A stretch of 48,461 nt of DNA. It comes from SAR202 cluster bacterium AC-409-J13_OGT_754m. GTDB lineage: Bacteria > Chloroflexota > Dehalococcoidia > Lucifugimonadales > GCA-2712585. Positions 1 through 8,023 of the stretch are shown one piece after another. The stretch's first letter is position 1. Each line of letters opens with the position of its first letter. Made by a program: the position numbers and the translations under genes. The notes under the pieces were generated by a model that saw only the letters and a program-made list of their open reading frames with translations, was not told the origin of the DNA and did no database searches. The DNA lies in NCBI GenBank assembly GCA_009391235.1, contig VEXD01000001.1, positions 161,470 through 209,930 of the forward strand, written 5' to 3'.

Positions 1-455
1 TGGTTTCCACTCCAGTGGTCGAAGTAGGAATCGATGTCCCTAATGCTTCTATCATGATGATTGAGGCCGCCCACAGGTTTGGATTATCTCAGCTACACCA
101 ATTTAGAGGGAGGGTAGGAAGGGGACAACACAAGAGTTACTGTTTCCTTTTGGCAGAAGATCCATCATCCATGGCTAGAGAACGTTTATCTGCAATAGAA
201 CAAATTCATGATGGTTTCCGCCTTGCGGAAGTAGACCTTTCTCTTAGAGGTCCCGGAGACCTTTTCGGTACTAGACAAAGCGGACTGCCAAATTTGCGTA
301 TGGCACGTTTATCTGATCAAGACATACTAGCAAAAGTTAAACACGAATCTTCGATCATGCTGAGCCAAGACCCAACCCTATCAATGGACAAACACAAACT
401 AATTGCTAAGGAAGTTTCACGATTCCAAGGGTATGCGATTGGTGAAGCAAGCTGA
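1..455 (+). CDS. recG: ATP-dependent DNA helicase RecG, C-terminal fragment
   Basis: This is the 3' end of recG, cut by the window edge; the open frame (codons starting at base 3) continues in from the left, so the GTG at 15 is not the real start. RecG remodels stalled replication forks and Holliday junctions. What remains is the end of the second RecA-like helicase domain. Visible motifs are the motif V region (VEVGIDVPNAS), then the FGLSQLHQFRGRVGRG stretch, which is the family's motif VI with its arginine fingers. After it comes the short RecG C-terminal tail with the conserved LRGPGDLFGTRQSG segment. The Q-L-H-Q-x-R-G-R-V-G-R-G pattern is shared with Mfd, but the tail and the stop soon after it fit RecG. 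No terminator is evident in the 105 bases before argS. Confidence 0.93.
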   Translation, partial: VSTPVVEVGIDVPNASIMMIEAAHRFGLSQLHQFRGRVGRGQHKSYCFLLAEDPSSMARERLSAIEQIHDGFRLAEVDLSLRGPGDLFGTRQSGLPNLRMARLSDQDILAKVKHESSIMLSQDPTLSMDKHKLIAKEVSRFQGYAIGEAS

Positions 456-560
456 ATTTTTAATAGTTAAGAAGGATTAAAAGCCAACATAGATCAATGC
501 TCACCTTTTTGGTTATGTGGTAGCATAGTTATTATACATAAGTATTCATCCAAATTTTAT

Positions 561-2237
561 ATGCCACAGCTAATCAAATATCTGCTCATCGATAGCCTCA
601 ATAAAGCGATAACTAAGGCAATCTCTAAATCGCTAATCCCATTAAAAACCATACCTGAAATAGTACTAGAGCGCCCTGCACGCATAGAACATGGGGATTT
701 TGCAACAAATTTACCATTGAGATTATCAAAGTCAACAAGAATGTCACCAATGGAAATCGCCACTCTATTGGCACAGCTAATACCAAATCTGGAAGAGGTA
801 GAGTCAATTACTGTTGCCAAGCCTGGATTTATCAATTTCACACTAAGCCAAGAATGGATTCAAAAACAGGTACATTTGATACTGGCAGAAGGAGAACGCT
901 TCGGGAATATACAGCCTCCAGCCAGCCGCAAAATATTGGTGGAGTTTGTAAGTGTTAATCCGACAGGCCCTGTACATGTTGGGCATACACGAGGCGCAGT
1001 TTTAGGTAGCGCTTTATCAACTATTCTAGAGGCAGCAGGTCACTCGGTCACGCGCGAATATTATGTTAATGATGCTGGAACTCAAATGACTCTTTTCTAC
1101 CAATCTGTACTAGCTCGATATCTACAATCGTTAGGGTATGAAGAAGAGGTGCCAAAGGGTGGTTATTCTGGGAGTTATATATCGGAACTTTCTCAACAGA
1201 TCTTGAGTGAGGAAGGCGAAAGGTTTGTACATTTAAGTAAGCCTGAAGCCATTAAAGAGATAGGAGATATAGCAAGAAACCTGATGTTGAATGACATTAA
1301 GGAAGCCTTGAAAAAACTGCGGGTTGATTTCGATTCATGGTTCAAAGAACAATCACTCTTTGAAAACAAAGAGTATGACGAAGCAGTAAATTTGTTACAA
1401 AACAGAGGATATACAATACAAAGGGATGGCGCGTTATGGTTCACCTCTTCAGCTCTGGGCGACGATAAAGATAATGTTCTAGTTCGCTCTAGTGGATTAC
1501 CTACATATTTTGCCAGTGATATAGCTTACCATCATAACAAATTAAAAAAACGTGGATTCGACCAAGCTATAAATATTTGGGGAGCAGATCATCAAGGTCA
1601 TGTTAATCGCATGAAAGCTGCATTAACAGCCCTGGGAATAAACCCTGGCAAACTAGATATTTTGATATCTCAAATGGTAACTTTGAAGCGCGGTGAATCG
1701 CTAATGAAGATTTCCAAGCGAGCTGGTGAATTCGTTACTCTAAGTGAATTAGTTGACGAAGTAGGCCCAGATGCTTGTAGATTTTTCTTTTTATCCCGAG
1801 CCCCAAGCACCCAAATGGATTTCGACCTTGACCTAGCCACTACAGAGTCCTCTGAAAATCCTGTGTACTATATTCAGTATGGCCTTGCCAGAGTTAATAG
1901 CATCCTGGACAAAGCGATTGAATCTAACCTTGATTGGAATCATGGGGAAATTTCTCTTCTTAAAGACCCTACTGAACTCAGTCTTATTAAACAAATGCTC
2001 ATGCTTCCTGAACTAGTGGAAAAAGTTAGTAATACTCTAGAGCCTCACCATATCGCTCACTACTCACTGGAATTAGCTACTGCTTTCCATTGGTTCTACG
2101 AAAACTGCCGCGTCTTATCAAATATACCATCTGATATTTCGATTACCTTGGCCCGCTTAAAGCTTGTAGCGGCTACTCGCATTGTTCTGACCAGAACATT
2201 AAAGTTGATGGGAATGTCCACCCCTGAAAGAATGTAA
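561..2237 (+). CDS. argS: arginyl-tRNA synthetase
   Basis: Class I aminoacyl-tRNA synthetase that charges tRNA-Arg in the cytoplasm. The 558 residues match the family length. In order they show the N-terminal Add-1 tRNA-binding domain (about 1-100), the catalytic Rossmann fold with the signature VNPTGPVHVGHTRGA (HVGH in place of HIGH, about residue 130), a KMSKS-equivalent written MKISKRAGE around residue 385, and a C-terminal helical DALR anticodon-binding domain ending in LKLMGMSTPERM, a typical ArgRS ending. The start is the ATG at 561: the first residues align with the usual beginning of the family, although no good Shine-Dalgarno sequence is visible upstream. It converges on the dehydrogenase gene 31 bases downstream. 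A tRNA-Arg gene lies elsewhere in the window at 39418. Confidence 0.97.
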   Translation: MPQLIKYLLIDSLNKAITKAISKSLIPLKTIPEIVLERPARIEHGDFATNLPLRLSKSTRMSPMEIATLLAQLIPNLEEVESITVAKPGFINFTLSQEWIQKQVHLILAEGERFGNIQPPASRKILVEFVSVNPTGPVHVGHTRGAVLGSALSTILEAAGHSVTREYYVNDAGTQMTLFYQSVLARYLQSLGYEEEVPKGGYSGSYISELSQQILSEEGERFVHLSKPEAIKEIGDIARNLMLNDIKEALKKLRVDFDSWFKEQSLFENKEYDEAVNLLQNRGYTIQRDGALWFTSSALGDDKDNVLVRSSGLPTYFASDIAYHHNKLKKRGFDQAINIWGADHQGHVNRMKAALTALGINPGKLDILISQMVTLKRGESLMKISKRAGEFVTLSELVDEVGPDACRFFFLSRAPSTQMDFDLDLATTESSENPVYYIQYGLARVNSILDKAIESNLDWNHGEISLLKDPTELSLIKQMLMLPELVEKVSNTLEPHHIAHYSLELATAFHWFYENCRVLSNIPSDISITLARLKLVAATRIVLTRTLKLMGMSTPERM

Positions 2238-2268
2238 TGCCCTGAAACATTATCTAACAGTATTACAA

Positions 2269-3228
2269 CTATAGGTCCAATATAACTTTTATTACCCCGT
2301 CACTACGAGATTCATACATCTCGAAAGCCTTTTGTATGTCATCAACAACCATTTTATGTGTAATTAAAAAATTCGGGTCAATTCTATTTTGGTGGACCAT
2401 ATCTACAGCATGCCTCACATATCGATGCATATTTCCTGAACGCGTACTTGAAGTAGATATTATAGTAAGGTCGTTATCTCTAATGTATCTGAAGTCAAAT
2501 CTAAAATGAGGATCAGTTGTAATACCAAACCAAATAACAGTGCCAAACTTTCTCGCGAGGAGTACCGATTGTTGAACAGCCAAATTTTCACCGGCTGCCT
2601 CTACTACCACATCAGCTCCATGCCCATTTGTCAGTTCTCTAACCTTTCCCAAAACATCATCGCAATTCGAATTAATTGTACAAGAAGCCCCTAGCTCTCT
2701 AGCCAAATCCAAACGATAGTCCTCTAAATCTACGGCTATTAATTGCCTTAGATTCATGCCACTCAGAAGCCTTGTGAACCCAAGACCAATTGCTCCTTGC
2801 CCCAAAATAACCACATTCTTATCTATCAAATCGCCCATTCGGCTTATTGAATACAAAACAGTGCCAAGTGGCTGACACATTAGCCACGTATCCAGAGAAC
2901 CTTGTTCGGGCAATAATACCAATGCTGAGGGCGGGATTGATATATATTCCTTTAACCCCCCTTGTCCGTAAGGAAATGCTATCACCTGATCCCCTATATT
3001 AAACTCTCCAGACGCATTGGTGACTACCTCTCCAACCACTTCATGAATTGGGCGCCCAGGAGACAGTGGATATTGTTCCTCTGGAAGAACTGCCCTAAAA
3101 GCCCTAATGTCACTGCCGCATATTGATACCTTATTAACCTTTACTAAGACCTCTCCTTCTATAGAGGCGGTATTTGGAGTCTCGATCAATTTTATTTGTC
3201 TTGGCCCTATCATTTGAGCCGATTTCAT
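2269..3228 (-). CDS. zinc-type medium-chain dehydrogenase/reductase (MDR family)
   Basis: An NAD(P)-dependent dehydrogenase of the alcohol/sorbitol dehydrogenase superfamily; the substrate cannot be told from sequence. The N-terminal GroES-like domain has the catalytic zinc cysteine C37 (SICGSD) and the H62-E63 pair. A Rossmann domain follows with GQGAIG at 143-148 and an acidic residue at the end of the second strand (AVDLED), which favours NAD. At 319 residues it is shorter than classical ADHs. The lobe with four cysteines that binds structural zinc is missing, and the position that is usually Glu in sorbitol dehydrogenase (EPL) reads CQPLG here. The start is ATG with a strong GAGGAGG site just upstream. 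It lies on the same strand downstream of hisS with a 46-base gap, so it may be co-transcribed, but no functional link is apparent. Confidence 0.85.
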   Translation of the reverse strand: MKSAQMIGPRQIKLIETPNTASIEGEVLVKVNKVSICGSDIRAFRAVLPEEQYPLSPGRPIHEVVGEVVTNASGEFNIGDQVIAFPYGQGGLKEYISIPPSALVLLPEQGSLDTWLMCQPLGTVLYSISRMGDLIDKNVVILGQGAIGLGFTRLLSGMNLRQLIAVDLEDYRLDLARELGASCTINSNCDDVLGKVRELTNGHGADVVVEAAGENLAVQQSVLLARKFGTVIWFGITTDPHFRFDFRYIRDNDLTIISTSSTRSGNMHRYVRHAVDMVHQNRIDPNFLITHKMVVDDIQKAFEMYESRSDGVIKVILDL

Positions 3229-3274
3229 AAGACCTCCTCACCGTATAGCGTGTTCCCAATGATATCGCCAAAGT

Positions 3275-4522
3275 CTAATTGTGGCAGTTGATGAATTCAT
3301 CAACTGCCATTACCCTTTGCTCCCCATTAGTCATATCTTTAATTACCAGGGTGCCGTTAGCGATCTCGTCTTCTCCAATAATTATTACTTGTGCCACACC
3401 AAGATTGTTAGCATTACGCATTTGACCACGTAAACTGCGATCACTCGGGCCTATGATAACGCTTCTCCCAACTTTGCGGATTGAAGAAGCAAGTTTCACA
3501 GCCTCACTCACTACACTTTGATTCAACACAACAATCATAAATTCAATTGGGTCTTCCTTATCAACTAAGACAGATTGACCTTCAAGGTTAAGAATTATTC
3601 GTTCTATACCAGAGGCAAACCCTACACCTGGAGTCGGCTTACCTCCTAATCTTTCGATTAACCCATCATATCTGCCTCCACCTAATATGGTGCTCTGAGA
3701 CCCTCCTCCGGTCGGCATAATTTCAAACACTGTACGAGAATAATAATCCAGCCCCCGTACCAATTTATGTTCCACCTCGAACGGGATACCAATCATCTCT
3801 AGATATTCCTGCAGTTTTGACCAGTGTTCATTACATGCAATACACAAATGTTTATGCGATGCCGGCGCCATCTTCTGTAAAGGTTGACACAAATCTTGTT
3901 TGCAATCTAGCAATCGCAAAGGGTTTCGCTTAAGCCTTTTTCTACATTCTTCGCAAATATCATCTATATGTTTCTCATAATACTTCTTGAGCAATTTCAC
4001 ATATTGGGGTCGACAGTTATTGTCTCCAATACTGTTAATGGAAAGCTTTAAGCCAGTCAATCCCAGATTTGACACCAATGCCCAACCAAATTCAATTACT
4101 TCAACATCTACCAAAGGGCTGTCGCTTCCTATCACTTCAACGCCAAATTGGTGATGTTGACGATAACGTCCTTTTTGAGGGCGATCATAGCGAAAAACAG
4201 GGGAAAAATAATAAAGTCTCACTGGTTGAGGAAGATTGCTCATGCCATGCTCCAAGTAGGCACGACAAACCGGAGCAGTTCCTTCAGGACGTAAAGTAAG
4301 ATAATCGTTTCCCCTATCCTGAAACGTATATGTTTCTTTGTCCATAACGTCTGTATCCTCACCTACAGTTCTTACAAACAAATCTGATTCTTCAAAGACA
4401 GGGGTGTCAATCCTCTTATAGCCAAACCTGAGGGTTAGTTCAACGGCTTTATCTTCAACATATTTCCAGTATCTTTGGGATGCTGGCAAACGGTCATTAG
4501 TTCCTCTTGGTGCTCGATACAC
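3275..4522 (-). CDS. hisS: histidyl-tRNA synthetase
   Basis: Class II synthetase charging tRNA-His. The 415 residues carry all family signatures: RGTNDRLP at the N terminus, motif 2 (FRYDRPQKGRYRQHHQFG), the HisRS-specific box LVRGLDYYSRTVFE, motif 3 (GVGFASGIERI), and a C-terminal anticodon-binding domain ending near residue 412. The insertion between motif 2 and the histidine boxes contains several cysteines (CEECRKRL, LLDCK, CIACNEHW), as in many bacterial HisRS. Translation starts at a GTG preceded by GGGAGGAAG at good spacing. The gene is divergent from rel (104 bases between starts); hisS and rel are commonly neighbours in bacteria. The cognate tRNA-His is at 39326. Confidence 0.97.
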   Translation of the reverse strand: MYRAPRGTNDRLPASQRYWKYVEDKAVELTLRFGYKRIDTPVFEESDLFVRTVGEDTDVMDKETYTFQDRGNDYLTLRPEGTAPVCRAYLEHGMSNLPQPVRLYYFSPVFRYDRPQKGRYRQHHQFGVEVIGSDSPLVDVEVIEFGWALVSNLGLTGLKLSINSIGDNNCRPQYVKLLKKYYEKHIDDICEECRKRLKRNPLRLLDCKQDLCQPLQKMAPASHKHLCIACNEHWSKLQEYLEMIGIPFEVEHKLVRGLDYYSRTVFEIMPTGGGSQSTILGGGRYDGLIERLGGKPTPGVGFASGIERIILNLEGQSVLVDKEDPIEFMIVVLNQSVVSEAVKLASSIRKVGRSVIIGPSDRSLRGQMRNANNLGVAQVIIIGEDEIANGTLVIKDMTNGEQRVMAVDEFINCHN

Positions 4523-4626
4523 TATTCTTCCTCCCTTATAGAGTAGGATATCTCAGGCCCCATACGCTGTAAAGTAATATTTGCGGTATAGACTAAAATA
4601 CTCTTCCGGTCTTATCATAGACTATT

Positions 4627-6813
4627 ATGCCTACCCAAACGTCAACGTTTAAAAGTAAAAGCTTATTAAAGCAAATCGGCGAATATCTCCCTGAAGAGAA
4701 AAGTGTTCAGGTCGAAGAAGCGTTGAAGTATGCCTTTGAATGCCATAAAGGGCAAAAGCGAGATTCTGGTGCCCCATACATAGAGCACCCCCTTAATACA
4801 GCTTTATTGTTGGCAGACATGCGCCTGGATGCGACTACCTTGTGCGCGGCACTGTTACATGATGTTATAGAAGATTGTGAGGTCAGCATTGACGAACTAA
4901 CGACACGATTTGGGCCCGATGTATCCAAATTAGTAGATGGCGTAACTAAGCTGACACGTATGGAAATAAATGAAGGGAATACGCCATCTATTTTAACCTT
5001 CGAAGATCGCCTCAATGTAGAAACACTACGTAAAATGCTTGTGGCAATGGCAGAGGATATCCGTGTAGTACTCATCAAGCTCGCAGACAGATTACACAAC
5101 ATGTTTACATTAAATTTCCTGTCTCCAGAAAGACAAAAAGCCATTGCACAGGAGACTTTAGATATTTATGCGCCATTAGCACACAGACTTGGTATTTGGG
5201 ATATTAAGTGGCAATTAGAAGACTTGTCGTTTAGGTACTTGAAGCCCCTGGAATACCGTCAGATTTCCAAGATGATATCTATAAAGAGAATACAAAGAGA
5301 GCATGTTGTCGGTGAGCTTACGCAGGTTTTGTTGGATGAACTTGTAAAAATGGGAGTCAAGTCTGAAGTAATTGGTAGAGTCAAACATATCTACAGTATT
5401 TACCAAAAAGGGAAAAAGTATTCCGAGCTTGGTAAAACCATTAATGATATCTACGACCTATATGCAATAAGAGTTTTAGTCAATACGAACTCGGATTGCT
5501 ATCAAGCTCTAGGAGTGATACACAACCTCTGGAGACCTATTCCAGGACAATTTGATGATTATATAGCTAATCCCAAGGAGAATCTCTACCAATCTCTTCA
5601 TACAACCGTTATGTGCAAAGGAACTATAGCTCTGGAAGTACAAATACGCACTCACGATATGCACCATTTAGCAGAGTACGGAGTGGCTTCACACTGGCGC
5701 TATAAAGAGGGCTTTGCAAATGACGTTCGGTTTGAAGAAAAAATGACCTGGTTACGTCAATTATTAGAATGGCCCAGAGACATAGTGGGAACAGACGAAT
5801 TTCTTGAATCTGTTAAGACAGATATATTCCGAGACCAGGTATTTGTATATTCACCTAAAGGGGACGTAAAAGAGTTGCCAGCTGGAGCAACTCCTTTGGA
5901 TTTTGCTTATCGAATCCATACTGAGTTAGGCCATAGATGTGTAGGGGCAAAAGTCAATGGCAGATTAATATCTCTGGATTATCAACTGAAAAACGGCGAC
6001 AGCATTGAAATAATGACTACCAAAATTGCAAAAGGGCCGAGTTTGGACTGGCTAAATTCCAACTTGGGATATATTCACACTACAAGCGCTCGTAACCACG
6101 TGAGACAATGGTTCCGAAAACAGCGAAGAGGCACTAACATCCAAACAGGAAGGGATCTCATACGCAAAGAATCGAAACGTCTAAATATGAGAATTGACGA
6201 ACGGGATATGGCTACACTCTTTAAGGTTGATAGCGGGGAAGAATTCCTCCTGGCAATAGGTTCTGGGGCTATAACTATAAACCAAGTAATCAATAAACTT
6301 ACAGCTGAAGAACCAAAAGTCATATATAATAGACCAATACAAACTCGACTTATCAGCCCAATCCCAGGAATCAGCGTTTTGGGGGTCGACGATATATTAA
6401 CCCGCATTGGCAAATGTTGTAATCCACTGCCCGGCAATGAAATTATTGGTTTTATCACAAGAACGAAGGGAATCACTATTCACAAAAATATCTGCCATAG
6501 TGTCCAAACAGAAGATGAACCAGAAAGATTTATAGAAGTCCAATGGAATCAAAAACAGCAACTATACCCCGTTTCTATAGAAATCCATGGGCACGATAGA
6601 GTAGGGCTCCTTAGTGACATCACTGCAAAATTATCTGCAGAAGGGGTTAATATTGCAACTGTATCTACTAAAGAGAACACCGATGGCGGTGCCACGATAT
6701 CTTTGACTATACACATAAGTGGATTAAAACAACTAAGTAGACTTTTTACCAAGCTTGAAACTATCAGGGGAGTAACCAATACGAATCGTATTACTATCCG
6801 CGTAAAAGAATAG
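4627..6813 (+). CDS. rel: bifunctional (p)ppGpp synthetase/hydrolase (RelA/SpoT homologue)
   Basis: Makes and degrades the stringent-response alarmone (p)ppGpp. The 728 residues are full length for a long RSH protein. Domain order: HD hydrolase (about 30-190), synthetase (about 235-360), TGS (about 390-455), a helical/zinc-finger linker containing GKCCNPLPG near residue 598, and a C-terminal ACT domain (about 650-728). The hydrolase motif HDVIED is intact at 78-83 and LADRLHNM at 152-159, so hydrolysis is probably active. The synthetase shows GRVKHIYSIYQK and the substrate-binding stretch DYIANPKENLYQSLHTTV. Both activities are therefore predicted in one enzyme, the usual state outside gamma-proteobacteria. 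The gene diverges from hisS and is followed by rpsT. Confidence 0.96.
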   Translation: MPTQTSTFKSKSLLKQIGEYLPEEKSVQVEEALKYAFECHKGQKRDSGAPYIEHPLNTALLLADMRLDATTLCAALLHDVIEDCEVSIDELTTRFGPDVSKLVDGVTKLTRMEINEGNTPSILTFEDRLNVETLRKMLVAMAEDIRVVLIKLADRLHNMFTLNFLSPERQKAIAQETLDIYAPLAHRLGIWDIKWQLEDLSFRYLKPLEYRQISKMISIKRIQREHVVGELTQVLLDELVKMGVKSEVIGRVKHIYSIYQKGKKYSELGKTINDIYDLYAIRVLVNTNSDCYQALGVIHNLWRPIPGQFDDYIANPKENLYQSLHTTVMCKGTIALEVQIRTHDMHHLAEYGVASHWRYKEGFANDVRFEEKMTWLRQLLEWPRDIVGTDEFLESVKTDIFRDQVFVYSPKGDVKELPAGATPLDFAYRIHTELGHRCVGAKVNGRLISLDYQLKNGDSIEIMTTKIAKGPSLDWLNSNLGYIHTTSARNHVRQWFRKQRRGTNIQTGRDLIRKESKRLNMRIDERDMATLFKVDSGEEFLLAIGSGAITINQVINKLTAEEPKVIYNRPIQTRLISPIPGISVLGVDDILTRIGKCCNPLPGNEIIGFITRTKGITIHKNICHSVQTEDEPERFIEVQWNQKQQLYPVSIEIHGHDRVGLLSDITAKLSAEGVNIATVSTKENTDGGATISLTIHISGLKQLSRLFTKLETIRGVTNTNRITIRVKE

Positions 6814-6828
6814 TTTGCAAAGCGACCC

Positions 6829-6856
6829 TTTACACTCATCACATTGTGGTTATAAT
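6829..6856 (+). promoter_or_regulatory. sigma70-type promoter for rpsT
   Basis: A -35 element TTTACA (6829-6834, five of six consensus bases) and a perfect -10 TATAAT (6851-6856) are separated by 16 bases, just after the rel stop codon. Transcription would begin near 6863, giving a leader of about 35 bases that includes the AAGGGGG ribosome-binding site of rpsT. This is the best promoter match I found in the window. Confidence 0.75.
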
Positions 6857-6897
6857 GTAAAAGCTAAATACAAAAACTGACTCGTAAGGGGGCCCCA

Positions 6898-7152
6898 TTG
6901 CCGTCGGAGAAATCAGAACGATCTTCTAAAAGAAAACAGATACGTAATCGTAGTATAAGATCTACCACAAGGACTTTTATTGCGAAAGCAAGAAGTACTA
7001 TAGAGTCTGGAGATCAAGAACTCGCTTCCAATACAGTTAAGCAAGCTATAAAATCGTTGGATAAAGCAGCGAAACGCGGAGTTATACACTCCAACAATGC
7101 GGCCCGCAGAAAATCCAGACTGGTGAAAAAACTTAACTCGATTCCTCAATAA
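6898..7152 (+). CDS. rpsT: 30S ribosomal protein S20
   Basis: Small, very basic ribosomal protein that binds 16S rRNA early in 30S assembly. The 84 residues show the S20 pattern: a charged start (PSEKSERSSKRKQIRNRSIRS), two long helices rich in Lys/Arg/Ala, and the conserved DKAAKRGVIHSNNAARRKSRL near the C terminus. The start is a TTG, chosen because it directly follows an AAGGGGG ribosome-binding site (6886-6892) and because M-P at the N terminus fits the family. The gene has its own strong promoter (6829-6856). lexA follows after about 110 bases. Confidence 0.95.
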   Translation: MPSEKSERSSKRKQIRNRSIRSTTRTFIAKARSTIESGDQELASNTVKQAIKSLDKAAKRGVIHSNNAARRKSRLVKKLNSIPQ

Positions 7153-7183
7153 CAATTGGAAACCAATCAAATTGTAAACAGCC

Positions 7184-7199
7184 TGTCCGGAGCTGGACA
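7184..7199. promoter_or_regulatory. candidate LexA operator upstream of lexA
   Basis: An inverted repeat, TGTCC-N6-GGACA, lies 65 bases before the preferred lexA ATG. LexA proteins usually repress their own gene through a dyad of this size, so autoregulation is a reasonable inference. The half-site does not match the Gram-positive (GAAC...GTTC) or enterobacterial (CTGT...ACAG) boxes exactly, and I found no second copy in the window, so this is tentative. A second small dyad, ATTGG-AAA-CCAAT, lies just upstream at 7155-7167. Confidence 0.35.
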
Positions 7200-7263
7200 T
7201 TAAGCCTTGACATCAACCAAGCCCCATGCTACTTTCCATAGAACATTAGTTCATGGACTTGGA

Positions 7264-7911
7264 ATGCGTACAAGAAAGAAATTATCCATAAAGCAAGAGC
7301 GTATACTTGCCTTTATTTATAAGGTAATGACGAACAATGTTCTCCCTCCTACTGTAAGAGATATTCAAAAAGCTTGTGCCCTAAGTTCCACCTCCGTAGT
7401 GAATTACAATCTAAGAATATTGCAAATGCAAGGACACCTGCGCCGGCATCCGGATGTAGCCAGAGGAATCGAGTTATTAGATAAATCGGGTAACTCGATA
7501 AACAGTCTGCCTCAAGTGGCGGTCATGGGTTATATTTCTGCAGGAGAACCTTTGCCAGGTCCATCAAATGATGGTTGGACTGATGACCCAATAGAGACTA
7601 TAGAGGTTCCTCGTCATCTTATGAAGCCAGGCAAAACTCTGTATGCTCTTAAAGTAAAAGGCCGATCAATGATTGACGCCTTTATCGATGATGGTGATGT
7701 AATCCTATTGGAAAAAACAAGCCAGGCAAAGAATGGAGACATGGTAGCAGCATGGCTCATACTTGAACAAGAGGCCACCTTAAAACGATTTTACCAGGAA
7801 GGTCCTAAGGTAAGACTTCAACCAGAAAACAGCTCAATGAAACCAATTTTTACTGACGCATCCAACATGGAAATCCACGGCAAAGTAGCAGCGGTTCTGA
7901 GGACTTTATAG
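7264..7911 (+). CDS. lexA: LexA repressor (SOS response)
   Basis: Transcriptional repressor of the SOS regulon that cleaves itself when stimulated by RecA filaments. The N-terminal winged-helix DNA-binding domain (about 1-70) is followed by the S24 peptidase domain. Numbered from the chosen start, the cleavage site is A93-G94 (GYISAGEPLPG), the nucleophile is S135 (GRSM), and the general-base lysine is K174 (ATLKRF). All are present, so autocleavage should work. The frame is open back to a TTG at 7207 (234 residues), but the ATG at 7264 gives MRTRKKLSIKQ and 215 residues, which fits known LexA N termini better. The recognition-helix region reads LSSTSVVNYNLRIL, unlike the E. coli version, so its operator may be lineage-specific. 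Candidate operator at 7184-7199. Confidence 0.93.
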   Translation: MRTRKKLSIKQERILAFIYKVMTNNVLPPTVRDIQKACALSSTSVVNYNLRILQMQGHLRRHPDVARGIELLDKSGNSINSLPQVAVMGYISAGEPLPGPSNDGWTDDPIETIEVPRHLMKPGKTLYALKVKGRSMIDAFIDDGDVILLEKTSQAKNGDMVAAWLILEQEATLKRFYQEGPKVRLQPENSSMKPIFTDASNMEIHGKVAAVLRTL

Positions 7912-8011
7912 TTATCTAACAGTTTAGCGCCCCTTATCACCAGTCCTAGTTAGATCATCTCGTTTGCGATATACTCGCGCCCCTCATATAATATTTGGAG
8001 ATTTATTTTCC

Positions 8012-8016
8012 GGAGG
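8012..8016 (+). promoter_or_regulatory. ribosome-binding site deciding the icd start
   Basis: GGAGG lies seven bases before the TTG at 8024. The upstream in-frame TTG at 7964 has no comparable site, so this element argues for the shorter protein. Confidence 0.6.
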
Positions 8017-8023
8017 ATGTGCT

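Noticed and set aside
4523-4626. T-box or other leader regulation of hisS
   Set aside because: Only 104 bases separate the divergent starts, with no T-box core, specifier loop or terminator/antiterminator pair visible.
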